Shown: piece after piece, positions 16,016 through 25,847 of the stretch
Position numbering within the stretch: position 1 is the stretch's first letter
Layout of the letters: the number at the start of each line of letters is the position of its first letter
Source: Porphyromonas macacae DSM 20710 = JCM 13914
GTDB lineage: Bacteria > Bacteroidota > Bacteroidia > Bacteroidales > Porphyromonadaceae
Direction: 5' to 3'
NCBI RefSeq assembly: GCF_000379945.1
Contig: NZ_KB904125.1
Coordinates: 62,001 to 126,000, forward strand
DNA: 64,000 nucleotides
Position numbers and translations under genes: made by a program
Notes under the pieces: generated by a model
What the model was told of the DNA's origin: nothing
Seen by the model: only the letters and a program-made list of their open reading frames with translations
The model's database searches: none

Positions 16016-18064
16016 TCAATCGGTTAATCCATCACGTTTAAGTAAGGCTTCGATGGTCGGTTTCCTGCCGCGAAAGGCCTCGTACAGCTCCATAGCCTCG
16101 CGTTTATCCCCCTGTTTCAGGACCTCATGCCTGAAGCGGTTTGCCACCTCCCGGCTGAAGAGTCCTTTTTCCTGAAAATAGCCGAAGGCATCGGCATCCA
16201 GAACCTCTGCCCATTTATAACCGTAGTAACCGCTGGCGTATCCGCCCGAAAAAATATGGTTAAAAGCCGTACTCATCATCGTACCTTCGGGCGAAGGCGG
16301 TAAAAGCAGGGCTTTAGCCCATGCTTCTTCTTCAAAAGTTTTTACCCGGATTTCTTTCGGCAGGGGTTCGGTACGCGTGTGATAAGCCATATCCAGATAA
16401 CCGAAACTTAATTGACGACAGGCTGCATATCCCACCAGAAAGTGTCGGGCTGCCAACATCTTGTCGATTAAAGCTGCCGGTATCTTTTCCCCCGTCTGAT
16501 AATGGCAGGCAAAACTGTCCAGCCATTCGCGTTCCGTAAGCCAGTTCTCCATTAACTGACTCGGTAGTTCCACAAAATCACGAGCAACAGAAGTGCCGGA
16601 AATAGAAGCATATTTGCAGCGGGTAAGCATCCCATGCAAAGCATGTCCGAACTCATGCAGGAAGGTTCCTACTTCTCCGGGTGTTAAAAGACTCGGTTTT
16701 TCTGCTGTCGTTGGCGTGAAGTTCATAACCAGCACAATGTGCGGTCGATGATCCTCGCCGTTTCGGTCTATATACTGATCCTGCAAGCCATTCATCCAAG
16801 CGCCGCTTTTTTTCCCTTTCCGAGGGAAGAAATCCGTATATAGAAGTCCCAAATAGGAGTCGTCTTCATCCTGAACTTCGTATACCTTTACTTCTTTGTG
16901 ATACACCGGTATATTCTCATTTCGTTTGAACGTTATACCGTATAAACGGGTTGCCAGTCCGAAAACGCCATCGATAACATTTTCCAGTTTGAAGTAAGGG
17001 CGCAGCATTTCATCGTCGAGTTCATAATGTGTCTGCCGGTATTGTTCCGCCCAATAGCTCCAGTCCCACGCCATCAACTCTCCCTGATGTCCGTTTTCCG
17101 CAGCATAAGAGCGAATGGTTTCCAGCTCTTTTTCTCCTACGGGTTTATATGCTTCCAGCAATTCGTCCAGTAGCCGGTATACGGCTCCCGGCTCTTTGGC
17201 CATGCGGTCGTGGAGGGCTAAATGGGCAAAGGTCTCGTACCCCAGCATTTTTGCTGAAGTCAGACGATTATTTACAATGTCGATAACGTTTTGTTCATTA
17301 TTATAGTCGTCGTTCTTTGCCCCTACGCTCATTTTGGCCAAATACATCTTTTTGCGTAAGTGACTATGAGGATTATGTTGGAGAAAAGGAAAATAGGACG
17401 GTGCGGAAAGGTCGAACAGCCAGCCCTTTCCGTCTGATTTTTCTTCAGCTCTGTGCCTTGCCATTCCCAGCACCGTTTCAGGCATACCGGCTACATCGGC
17501 AGAATCAGTGAGATGCAGAGTATAGGTCTGTTCGTCTCTCAGTACATTCTGTCCGTAAGTCAGAGTGAGTTTGCTCTGTTCCAGACTAAGCCGTTCCAGT
17601 TTCTTTTTCTCTTCATCAGGCAGCAGTGCGCCGCTATCCTTGAATCCATCGTAGGTCTCTTTCAGTATTCGCCTGTCTTCCTCATCCAGTCCGAACTCAT
17701 CTTGTCTTTCATATACGTTTTTAATACGATCGAACAAAGGTTTGGAAAGAGAAATATAGTTGCCCAGTTCCGTAAGCATGGGCATGATCTGCTGAGAAAT
17801 TTCCTGCAAACCGTCGGTGCTGTTGCTGTGCAGCAGGTTAAAGAAAACGTTAGACACCTTTTCTAATTTTTCACTGCCGCGCTCTAAGGGCAGCAGTGTG
17901 TTTTCGAACGTAGGCGTATCGGGATTGTTTATAATGCTATCGACTAAAGCCCTTTTTTCGGCTATACCTTCCGTAAAGGCCGGGATATAATCTTCTTCTT
18001 TGAACGTATCGAACGGGTAAGCTCCATAAGGTGTCGTATAGTTTGCCAGCAAGGGGTTTTCCAT
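16016..18064 (-). CDS. M3-family metallopeptidase (Dcp / oligopeptidase A-like)
   Basis: 682 aa without signal peptide. The zinc-binding motif is FLHEFGHALHGML near residue 469, with the C-terminal FNHIFSGGYASGYYGYKWAEVLDADAF segment characteristic of the peptidyl-dipeptidase Dcp branch. These enzymes trim peptides in the cytoplasm or periplasm, fitting a bacterium that lives on peptides. No export signal is seen, so cytoplasmic action is likely. Start ATG 18064 (MENPLLANYTTPYGAYPF) is well placed. Confidence 0.94.
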   Translation of the reverse strand: MENPLLANYTTPYGAYPFDTFKEEDYIPAFTEGIAEKRALVDSIINNPDTPTFENTLLPLERGSEKLEKVSNVFFNLLHSNSTDGLQEISQQIMPMLTELGNYISLSKPLFDRIKNVYERQDEFGLDEEDRRILKETYDGFKDSGALLPDEEKKKLERLSLEQSKLTLTYGQNVLRDEQTYTLHLTDSADVAGMPETVLGMARHRAEEKSDGKGWLFDLSAPSYFPFLQHNPHSHLRKKMYLAKMSVGAKNDDYNNEQNVIDIVNNRLTSAKMLGYETFAHLALHDRMAKEPGAVYRLLDELLEAYKPVGEKELETIRSYAAENGHQGELMAWDWSYWAEQYRQTHYELDDEMLRPYFKLENVIDGVFGLATRLYGITFKRNENIPVYHKEVKVYEVQDEDDSYLGLLYTDFFPRKGKKSGAWMNGLQDQYIDRNGEDHRPHIVLVMNFTPTTAEKPSLLTPGEVGTFLHEFGHALHGMLTRCKYASISGTSVARDFVELPSQLMENWLTEREWLDSFACHYQTGEKIPAALIDKMLAARHFLVGYAACRQLSFGYLDMAYHTRTEPLPKEIRVKTFEEEAWAKALLLPPSPEGTMMSTAFNHIFSGGYASGYYGYKWAEVLDADAFGYFQEKGLFSREVANRFRHEVLKQGDKREAMELYEAFRGRKPTIEALLKRDGLTD

Positions 18065-18397
18065 AAATACTGTGTGATGATAAGATGTTCAATCTAAAAT
18101 AGCGGAAAAACGATTTTCTTGAAACGAATAAATTTCCGGATAGTTAGAGAATCAACGGACAAGAGAGTATACCTCCGAACACCGTTTCGTCCTTCCGCAT
18201 TTATCTGTTATTAATCAAGTTACGAAGATAAAGCTTTTTGCTTGCTTATCTTTTCATTGTTCTGAAAATAGAAGAAAGAAACTCATTACATCATTGTGTG
18301 ACGGTTCTTTATGCAATAGCCTTCCGGTGTCAAATGGCCCCATTTAATAGGTATCGCATATGTATGATGCTGTATTAAAATTACCTAATAGTGGCGA

Positions 18398-18429
18398 TTG
18401 TATACGTAGCCTGCGAGGAAGTACTTTTG
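18398..18429 (+). promoter_or_regulatory. Promoter of the TonB/Sus-like operon
   Basis: TACTTTTG at 18422-18429 matches TAnnTTTG exactly; TTG at 18398-18400 lies 21 bp upstream in the position of the -33 element. The first ATG is 140 bp further, leaving a long leader. Confidence 0.55.
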
Positions 18430-18454
18430 CACAAATAAAAAATAAGTGTGCAAA
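18426..18454. promoter_or_regulatory. Inverted repeat across the operon start site
   Basis: TTTGCACA at 18426-18433 and TGTGCAAA at 18447-18454 are perfect inverted copies with a 13-nt spacer. The left copy overlaps the -7 box, so a bound regulator could block initiation. A palindrome TGTGCACA at 18490-18497 in the leader repeats the motif. Which regulator would bind is unknown. Confidence 0.4.
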
Positions 18455-18568
18455 GAACAACATACAGCATTCATAATCATGCTTGGGGTTGTGCACAGAA
18501 AATAAAATAGGGGTATAAAGAGCCAAGGTTGCGCCATGGCTATACCTAATATATGACCATCAATAACT

Positions 18569-20845
18569 ATGTATATCAAGCTTTTTGTCGGGTTTGCCTG
18601 TATAGCTTCACTCAGTCTGTCTGCTCAGACTACAGTGGTGGAAACCGACTCTGTCAGACATCTCAAGGAAGTAGTAGTACAGTCGAAATACATACTTGGC
18701 AGTAAATTTCAAGCCCAAAACCGGACCGGCTCAGCTTACTATATTTCGCCCGTAGAAATCCAAAAACTCGGTTACACAGACATCAACAGAATGTTTAAAT
18801 CCGTTCCGGGTGTCAATATGTATGAGGAAGATGGATTCGGTCTTCGTCCCAATATTTCTTTGCGCGGTACCAAAGCCGAGCGAAGCGAGCGTATTACGAT
18901 TATGGAGGACGGTATTCTGGCTGCTCCGGCTCCTTATGCTTCTCCTGCAGCTTATTACTTTCCCAATGCAGCCCGTATGCATGCTGTAGAAGTGCTCAAG
19001 GGTAGCAGTCAGGTGCAGTATGGGCCTTTTACCACGGGCGGAGCTATCAATATGGTTTCGACCCCGATACCCACCGGGCTTGATGCCAAACTTGCCCTCT
19101 CTTACGGTAGTTATGGTACGCTTAAGGCTCATGGCTTTGTGGGGAACAGCCATCGGTACTATGGCTATATGATCGAATATCTCCGCATGAAGTCCGATGG
19201 ATTCAAACGCTATGAGGCTCTTGACGGAATCGGACTGGTACGCAACGATGTGATTGCCAAGTTCAGGGTCAATACGGATAATAGCGAAGATATTAATCAT
19301 GCTTTGGAACTGAAGTTCGGTTATGCCAATGAGCATTCGGATGAAACCTATGTAGGGTTGAGTGAAGAAGATTTTGACCGGAATCCGTTTTTGCGTTATG
19401 CCGGTTCCCAGATGGACAATATCAAGACAAAGCATCAACAATGGGTGGCAACCTACCTTTTCAAACTGCGTAATTCACTTCAGATTACAGCGAATGCCTA
19501 TTATAATTATTTCCATCGTAACTGGTATAAACTCAACGATATTCGTGCCGGAGTGACTGCCGGTGAAAAGCGTTCTCTCGAGTCGGTTCTGTCCGAACCG
19601 GAAATCAATGCCGCTTATTTCGATATTCTTACCGGACGTGCCGACTATGATGGTGCAGGTCTTATCGTCAGAGCAAATAACCGAAGCTATCATGCTTCCG
19701 GCGTTCAAGCCAAGGCTGAGTATAAAACCCGTTTTGGGAGAACATATCTGACCGTAGAGGGTGGTGTTCGCTATCACGTAGATCAGGAAGATCGCTATCA
19801 GTGGGATGATGCCTATTCGATGAAAGATGGCGTAATGAGCCTTTACTTGCCGGGTATTCATGGGGAGCAGGCCAATCGCATCGTTTCCGCTCGGGCATTG
19901 GCAAGCCATCTGTTGGCCAAGATTGCTTACGGCAGACTGACTTTTACCACCGGGTTACGTTATGAGGATATTCACCTTAACCGTAATGACATGGGTAAGA
20001 ATGATCCGCGCCGGACCGGCATGCGCCGTCATGAAATTTCTAATATGGCCCGGGTATTGATACCCAGTGCCGGGGTTAACGTCAGATTCCTGAGAGGTGC
20101 ATCTGTTTTCCTCGGTGTGCATAAGGGGTTTGCACCTCCGGGAGTAACGGATATTCCACGTGTGGTACCGCACAGAAGCCTGATTCCTGAAGGTGGGTTC
20201 CAACAGCAAAAGCCTGAAAAGAGTATCAATATGGAGCTCGGAGGGCGATTTACTCGTGGTGATCTGCATGTGGAGCTTATCGGTTTTTACAACAATTACA
20301 GCAATATGCTCGGAAGCGACCTTGCTGCTTCCGGAGGGTTGGGTACGCTCGAGCAGTTCAATATCGGTAAAGCCATTGTACAGGGAGCGGAATTTATGCT
20401 GCGTTATCAGCCTCTGCCCAAGAGCTGGAAGCTGCGCCTGCCCGTGCAACTTTCGTATACTTATACTGATACTGAAATCAAGAACTCTTTTGTAAGTAAC
20501 TCTTGGGGTAAAGTGGATGAGGGGGATGAAATCCCATATATCTATAAACACTCGGTCAACGTACAATTGGGTGTCGAACACAAATGGGGCGAACTGCATG
20601 TAAGCTGCCGTTACAATGCGGATATGCGAACCAAGCCGGGGCAAGGTGTTATCGCCAAGCATGACCTTGTGCCTGCACATGTCGTTTGGGATGCTTCTGC
20701 GCAGGTACACGTTCATAGGCACGTAAGCCTTACTGCCAATGCAATCAATTTGCTCAATACGGCTTATCTCACTTCCAGACATCCTTCCGGTTTACGTCCG
20801 GGGCATCCTTTTGGTCTCTATTTCGGGGTGAATGCACGACTCTAA
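18569..20845 (+). CDS. FecA-like TonB-dependent outer-membrane receptor
   Basis: 758 aa with a signal peptide ending SLSAQ. The plug domain includes DINRMFKSVPGVNMYEEDGFGLRPNI and RGTKAERSERITIMEDGILAAPAPY (residues about 65-120, landmarks of the FecA/ferric-siderophore branch), followed by a 22-strand barrel ending in an aromatic/hydrophobic C-terminus. No CarboxypepD-like extension is present, unlike SusC. Such receptors import ferric complexes or haem using TonB energy. First gene of a long operon whose other members are Sus-like; 22 bp separate it from SusC. Ligand not predictable from sequence alone; iron chelate is the best guess. Confidence 0.88.
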   Translation: MYIKLFVGFACIASLSLSAQTTVVETDSVRHLKEVVVQSKYILGSKFQAQNRTGSAYYISPVEIQKLGYTDINRMFKSVPGVNMYEEDGFGLRPNISLRGTKAERSERITIMEDGILAAPAPYASPAAYYFPNAARMHAVEVLKGSSQVQYGPFTTGGAINMVSTPIPTGLDAKLALSYGSYGTLKAHGFVGNSHRYYGYMIEYLRMKSDGFKRYEALDGIGLVRNDVIAKFRVNTDNSEDINHALELKFGYANEHSDETYVGLSEEDFDRNPFLRYAGSQMDNIKTKHQQWVATYLFKLRNSLQITANAYYNYFHRNWYKLNDIRAGVTAGEKRSLESVLSEPEINAAYFDILTGRADYDGAGLIVRANNRSYHASGVQAKAEYKTRFGRTYLTVEGGVRYHVDQEDRYQWDDAYSMKDGVMSLYLPGIHGEQANRIVSARALASHLLAKIAYGRLTFTTGLRYEDIHLNRNDMGKNDPRRTGMRRHEISNMARVLIPSAGVNVRFLRGASVFLGVHKGFAPPGVTDIPRVVPHRSLIPEGGFQQQKPEKSINMELGGRFTRGDLHVELIGFYNNYSNMLGSDLAASGGLGTLEQFNIGKAIVQGAEFMLRYQPLPKSWKLRLPVQLSYTYTDTEIKNSFVSNSWGKVDEGDEIPYIYKHSVNVQLGVEHKWGELHVSCRYNADMRTKPGQGVIAKHDLVPAHVVWDASAQVHVHRHVSLTANAINLLNTAYLTSRHPSGLRPGHPFGLYFGVNARL

Positions 20846-20867
20846 CGTTTGAATGACAAAACGAATT

Positions 20868-23800
20868 ATGAAAAAACTGCTACATATATTCTTGATATTT
20901 ACACTTATTCTCCTGTATCCTTTGGGACTTTTGGCGCAGGGTAAAATACAGGTTGCCGGTGAAGTTAAAGACGACCAGGGGTTACCTCTTGCAGGGGTGT
21001 CCGTCGTTGTGGTAGAGACCAAAACCGGGGCTGTTACCGATGTTCAGGGAAAATTCAGCCTGCCGGCCCAGTTGGGGCAGAACCTGCGGTTCAGTTTTAT
21101 TGGAATGAAAACCCGAACAGTCAAGATTACAAAGGATTATCTGCACATACAGTTGAGAGAAGATGCCAAGTTGATGGACGAAGTGGTGATAACGGGTTAC
21201 CAGAAGGTTAAAAACCGTGTTTATACGGGTGCTGCAACATCCGTTAAACTTCAGGATATCAAACTTGAGGGGATAGCAGATGTTTCTCGTATGCTGGAGG
21301 GGCGTGTACCGGGATTGTCGATACAAAATATATCGGGTAGTTTCGGTTCGGCGCCTCGCATCAATATCCGGGGCGGCGCCTCTATTATCGGCAATGTGCA
21401 GCCGCTATGGGTCATCGATGGAGCTGTTTATGAGGATTTGGTTTCGCTTAGTTTGGATCAATTGGCTTCGGGTGATGCTGTGACCCTGATCAGTTCGGCA
21501 GTGGCAGGGCTTAATCCTTCGGATATCGAAGATATTCAAGTGCTCAAAGATGCTTCAGCTACGTCTGTTTACGGTGCGAGAGCACTCAATGGCGTAATTG
21601 TGGTATCGACGAAAAGCGGAAAGCGAAATTCGCCCAATCGGGTTAATTATTCTTCCGAATACGGTTTTCGTCTTAAACCTGATTATAAAGACTTCGGTTT
21701 GCTCAATTCACAGGAAACCATGTCCATTTATCTTGAGATGCAGGGCAAGGGGCATTTTGGGCTCCGGGAGTCGCTTTATGGCCGTCGTTCGGGTATTTTT
21801 CATTTGCTTTATAAAGCTTATACGAAACCGGATCCGCAGACAGGAGGTTTCTTTCTGCCCAATACGATAGAGGCCACGAGAGATTTTCTTAAGCGTTATG
21901 AGTATGCCAATACCGATTGGTTCGACGAACTCTTTACCCTCACGCCGACGATGAGCCACAACATCAGTTTTACGGGAGGATCCGACAAGGTAGCTTCACG
22001 CGCTTCTGTCGGTTACTTCCACGATGGAGGATGGACTCTTGCCGATCAGGTAAAACGCATTACGGCCAACCTCAAGACTAATTTTTTTCTCAGCGAATCG
22101 ATCACGGCATCGCTCTCGGCTCAGGGTAATTTACGCCAGCAGAAAGCCCCGGGTACCGTACCACAGAAAAAGAATACCACTCTCGGGAGCTTTGAGCGCG
22201 ATTTCGATATCAACCCCTTTGCCTATGCTTTGGGAACAAGCCGTACGCTGCGGCCAAGGGATGAACGTGGCAATCTGGAGTATTATCGCAATAATTGGGC
22301 TCCATTCAATATCCTGAATGAATACGACAATAACAAGATGGGTATCGATCTTCTTGACTTCAAACTGCAGGGAGAACTGTCCTATAAAATCAATAAACAT
22401 CTTGAAGCGAAAGGACTTGTATCTGTACGCAGCGCTACAACAAGTATAGAGCATCAGATCCATGAAGGCTCGAATGTCGTGCAGGCCTTTCGGGCCAATG
22501 AAACCCCCGGTGTGGCCAGAGAGAATATTTATTTGTTGCATGATAGAGGCAATGCCTTGTTACAGCCTCGTATCGCTCTTACGCATGGTGGTATCTACAA
22601 TAAGACCGAAACCAAACTTCGCAGCTATCTGGGGCGTTTAGCCCTTGACTATAACAGGAGCTTCGGTGAACACGATATCAAGGGATTTGCTTTTTTCGAA
22701 ATTCGTTATGCCGATCGCAGCATCAATCCGTTTCAGGGTTATGGTATCCAATATGATAGAGGTAATCAGATTTTCGGTAATCCGTTCATCTTCCAAAAGC
22801 TTATCGGTGAAGGCAATCACTATTTTTCGCTTAACAAGCGTTACGAACGCGGTGTTACTGCTTCGTGGAGCGGCACGTATGGCTATGCAGGCAAATACAT
22901 TTTCAATGCCGTAGTGAATTACGAAGGCTCCAATACGGCCGGCCGTAGCTTGCGTTCCCGTTGGCTCCCCACTTGGAATATAGGTGGTAAGTGGAATATC
23001 GATCGAGAGAACTTGATTAAGGATGTTGAGCATATCTCCAGACTTGCCCTGCGTGCAAGTTATGGCCTTACGGCTAAGATGAACGAACAGGCACTTAACT
23101 CCAATGCTATTTTCGAGAATACCATTATCAACAGGCTCTCGTTCGACGACAGAGAAAATGCTCTGCGTATCCTTCATTTGGAGAATAGAGACCTCAGCTG
23201 GGAGAAGATGTACGAATTCAACCTCGGAATCGATGCCGGATGGTTCAACAATCGTATCAGTACAACTGTCGACCTCTATCAGCGTAATGCTTTCGACCTG
23301 ATCGACCTGATCAGAACTTCCGGTGTGGGAGGGGAATACTATAAGTATGCCAATTTCGGAGACATGCAGACACGAGGTATCGAGCTGGCTGTGCATACCA
23401 AGAATATTCTTACCGATAATTTTAGCTGGAGTTCGAGCCTTACACTTAGCTATATGAATCAGAAGATCACTCGTTTGCTCAATACGCCCAATACGTTCGA
23501 TATGGTTGCGGGTCGTGGGCGTGGCAATATCGAAAACTATCCTAAAGGGTCTCTCTTTTCTTTCAACTTTCAGCGGTTGAGCGACCAGGGGTTGCCCATT
23601 TTCGATTTCGGACTTTACCCCTTGAGCAATCACAAATTTGCATCCAGTACGGGAGCCGATTTTCTGGATACGCAGTATTCAAAAAGCTATTTGATCTATC
23701 ACGGACCTATCGAACCGAATATTATCGGTGGCCTGTCCAATGTCTTTAAATATAAAGGTTGGGAACTTTCGCTCTTCGTAACGGCTCAGGCCGGTAATAA

Positions 23801-24236
23801 AATCAGATTGAATCCGACTTTTGATCCGGCCTTTGGCGACCTCAATGTCTTTTCTAAAGATTTTTATGACCGCTGGCTGGTGCAGGGTGACGAATATAAG
23901 ACTGATGTACCGACCCTTCCTTCTGTCGATCTGATTAGAGAGGTTGGGCGAGAGAGTCTGGAACGTGCATACAATACCTATAATTTTTCTCAGCTCAAGG
24001 TGGCCGACGGTAGCTTCGTCAGGATGAAGAATATTTCTCTGGCTTATACGCTTCCTGAATCTGTGCTTAAGTCGCTCTATTTGCATTCGGCCAATATCCG
24101 TCTGAATGTTACCAATCCATTCCTGATCTATTCGGACCCTCGACTTCGAGGTCAAGACCCTGAGTTTTACAAGTCGGGTGGAGTGGCTCTGCCTACGCCC
24201 AGGCAGTATACCCTTACACTCAATTTAGGTTTCTAA
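20868..24236 (+). CDS. SusC/RagA-family TonB-linked outer-membrane transporter
   Basis: About 1122 aa from ATG 20868 (ATG 20853 is possible). Order: signal peptide to LLAQG, CarboxypepD_reg-like domain (residues about 27-100, GEVKDDQGLPLAGVSVVV), a TonB-box-like DEVVITGYQ, plug domain with IRGGASI and LWVIDGAVYED and VLKDASATSVYGARALNGVI, then the barrel ending TPRQYTLTLNLGF. It forms the transport barrel that pairs with the SusD lipoprotein encoded next. Context with a FecA-like receptor and DUF4302/DUF4856 lipoproteins suggests iron or iron-protein capture rather than glycan import. Confidence 0.95.
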   Translation: MKKLLHIFLIFTLILLYPLGLLAQGKIQVAGEVKDDQGLPLAGVSVVVVETKTGAVTDVQGKFSLPAQLGQNLRFSFIGMKTRTVKITKDYLHIQLREDAKLMDEVVITGYQKVKNRVYTGAATSVKLQDIKLEGIADVSRMLEGRVPGLSIQNISGSFGSAPRINIRGGASIIGNVQPLWVIDGAVYEDLVSLSLDQLASGDAVTLISSAVAGLNPSDIEDIQVLKDASATSVYGARALNGVIVVSTKSGKRNSPNRVNYSSEYGFRLKPDYKDFGLLNSQETMSIYLEMQGKGHFGLRESLYGRRSGIFHLLYKAYTKPDPQTGGFFLPNTIEATRDFLKRYEYANTDWFDELFTLTPTMSHNISFTGGSDKVASRASVGYFHDGGWTLADQVKRITANLKTNFFLSESITASLSAQGNLRQQKAPGTVPQKKNTTLGSFERDFDINPFAYALGTSRTLRPRDERGNLEYYRNNWAPFNILNEYDNNKMGIDLLDFKLQGELSYKINKHLEAKGLVSVRSATTSIEHQIHEGSNVVQAFRANETPGVARENIYLLHDRGNALLQPRIALTHGGIYNKTETKLRSYLGRLALDYNRSFGEHDIKGFAFFEIRYADRSINPFQGYGIQYDRGNQIFGNPFIFQKLIGEGNHYFSLNKRYERGVTASWSGTYGYAGKYIFNAVVNYEGSNTAGRSLRSRWLPTWNIGGKWNIDRENLIKDVEHISRLALRASYGLTAKMNEQALNSNAIFENTIINRLSFDDRENALRILHLENRDLSWEKMYEFNLGIDAGWFNNRISTTVDLYQRNAFDLIDLIRTSGVGGEYYKYANFGDMQTRGIELAVHTKNILTDNFSWSSSLTLSYMNQKITRLLNTPNTFDMVAGRGRGNIENYPKGSLFSFNFQRLSDQGLPIFDFGLYPLSNHKFASSTGADFLDTQYSKSYLIYHGPIEPNIIGGLSNVFKYKGWELSLFVTAQAGNKIRLNPTFDPAFGDLNVFSKDFYDRWLVQGDEYKTDVPTLPSVDLIREVGRESLERAYNTYNFSQLKVADGSFVRMKNISLAYTLPESVLKSLYLHSANIRLNVTNPFLIYSDPRLRGQDPEFYKSGGVALPTPRQYTLTLNLGF

Positions 24237-24249
24237 AATACGAAAGAAG

Positions 24250-25788
24250 ATGATGACTAATTTCAAAAAACAGATAGTTTTTTTCATTCTTGCTGCCTTG
24301 TTCTTCTCGTGTAACAAGTATCTCGATGTAACACCCGATTCTTCTTTCGATATTACCATCGATAGCGAAGAGAAGGTTTCGGAGCTTCTCACAGGTGCTT
24401 ATCCCGATGCCAGCTACTTTCCTTTTTTGGAGACACGGACAGATAATGTAGGGCAGAGAACTTACGGCGAGCACTACCAGCTTAACGAAGCTATGTATTT
24501 CTGGGAGGACTACGATCAGGAAGACTTGGATACTCCTCTGGCCTATTGGAATGCCTGCTATCGTGGTATCGCTCAGGCAAATAAGGCTCTGGAGCTTCTC
24601 AAGGCTTATCCTAAAACCGACCGGGTGAAGGCTCTGTATGGCGAGGCTTTCCTGCTTCGTGCTTATCTGCACTTTATGCTTGTCAATATATGGGCTGAAC
24701 CCTACCGGGGCGAAGAGTCCAAGCGGGCCATGGGTATTCCTTATCTGAGGCATCCGGAGAAGAATGCTTTGGTCGATTACAGCCGCAGCACTGTGGCTGA
24801 AGTTTATGATCGGATCGAGGAGGATCTCAAACTCGGGATTACTCTGGTCAACGACAACTATTACCGTAAACCCAAATATCATTTTAATAAAAAAGCAGCC
24901 TATGCTTTTGCTTCGCGCTTTTATTTGATGAAAGGACAGTGGCATGAGGTCGTGCAATATGCCAACTATGTTTTGGGTGCGACTCCTAAACTTTTGATCA
25001 GAGATTGGATTTCCTATGAAAAGGAATATCGCTTTAATCGTCTTAATTTGCATCAACGCTATAATGCTACGACCGAACCGTCCAATCTTTTACTTGCGAC
25101 TACCGAGTCCCGCTGGGCACGCGATTTACCTGTTCAGACCTATGGTACTACTCTGGCCGAAATGAAAGAGATTTACAATGGACGGGGATTTGCCGGTTGT
25201 ACGGATTATGAGAAGCTGAATCTGGCGCTGGCCTATGTTTTCAATTCTTCACCTTCACCGGTCAAAGAAGGGGTATATACGGCTAAGTTCGGTGAACTGT
25301 CTCTTTTCGGAAGCACCGGAACTCGTCCTCGCGATTTGTATGTGACCAATATTTTATTTTCGGTCGATGAGGTTTTGCTCAACCGTATGGAGGCTTATAC
25401 GATGCTTTCGCAGTACGATTCGGCTATAGACGATTTGTTGACTTTTCTGCAAACGAAATATCATATGGTTCCGCCTTGCAGTCGCAATGTCTATACGAAT
25501 TCAAAGAGCGATCTCTACAATAGTATCAGCCCTTTCTACGGCGTTTCACGTAAGCAATTGGGGCTTCTCAAGATTATTCTGGATTTTCGTCAGAAAGAAT
25601 TTCTGCACGAAGGGCTTCGTTGGTTCGACATCAGACGTTTCTACATAGCAATCAAACGCAATAGCCGTCATCCGCTTTATCGCCCTCTCGATAAAGACGA
25701 TTACCGTAAGGTTTTACAGATTCCTGCCGAAGCTATTCGCAGAGGATTAAAACCTAATCCTCGTAATGAAGTACATACCAATAATTAA
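24250..25788 (+). CDS. SusD/RagB-family surface lipoprotein
   Basis: 512 aa. The signal peptide ends in a lipobox FFSC, with Cys19 or so followed by NKYLDVTPDSSF, the standard SusD start. The tetratricopeptide-like core appears in AYWNACYRGIAQANKALELL and LYGEAFLLRAYLHFMLVNIWAEPY, and the C-terminus has DFRQKEFLHEGLRWFDIRRF, a near-universal SusD signature. SusD proteins cap the SusC barrel at the cell surface and deliver the ligand. 13 bp after SusC; same operon. Confidence 0.95.
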   Translation: MMTNFKKQIVFFILAALFFSCNKYLDVTPDSSFDITIDSEEKVSELLTGAYPDASYFPFLETRTDNVGQRTYGEHYQLNEAMYFWEDYDQEDLDTPLAYWNACYRGIAQANKALELLKAYPKTDRVKALYGEAFLLRAYLHFMLVNIWAEPYRGEESKRAMGIPYLRHPEKNALVDYSRSTVAEVYDRIEEDLKLGITLVNDNYYRKPKYHFNKKAAYAFASRFYLMKGQWHEVVQYANYVLGATPKLLIRDWISYEKEYRFNRLNLHQRYNATTEPSNLLLATTESRWARDLPVQTYGTTLAEMKEIYNGRGFAGCTDYEKLNLALAYVFNSSPSPVKEGVYTAKFGELSLFGSTGTRPRDLYVTNILFSVDEVLLNRMEAYTMLSQYDSAIDDLLTFLQTKYHMVPPCSRNVYTNSKSDLYNSISPFYGVSRKQLGLLKIILDFRQKEFLHEGLRWFDIRRFYIAIKRNSRHPLYRPLDKDDYRKVLQIPAEAIRRGLKPNPRNEVHTNN

Positions 25789-25847
25789 ACAAGCGGGAGA
25801 TCTTGGATTACCTTGCTTTTCATTTCCCGTTAATGACGAATTAAAGT

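Larger units (their letters stand above)
18065..18568. other. Long intergenic region between divergent M3 peptidase and the iron-uptake operon
   Basis: About 500 bp without a supported gene. It is AT-rich and contains one strong plus-strand promoter (18398-18429) and a group of TGTGCA motifs in both orientations (18426-18497). Short minus-strand frames at 18344-18579 have no recognisable product. Confidence 0.6.

Noticed and set aside
18344-18579. Short minus-strand frames upstream of the TonB receptor
   Set aside because: Overlap the promoter and leader of the operon, no recognisable domain, unusual residue content.
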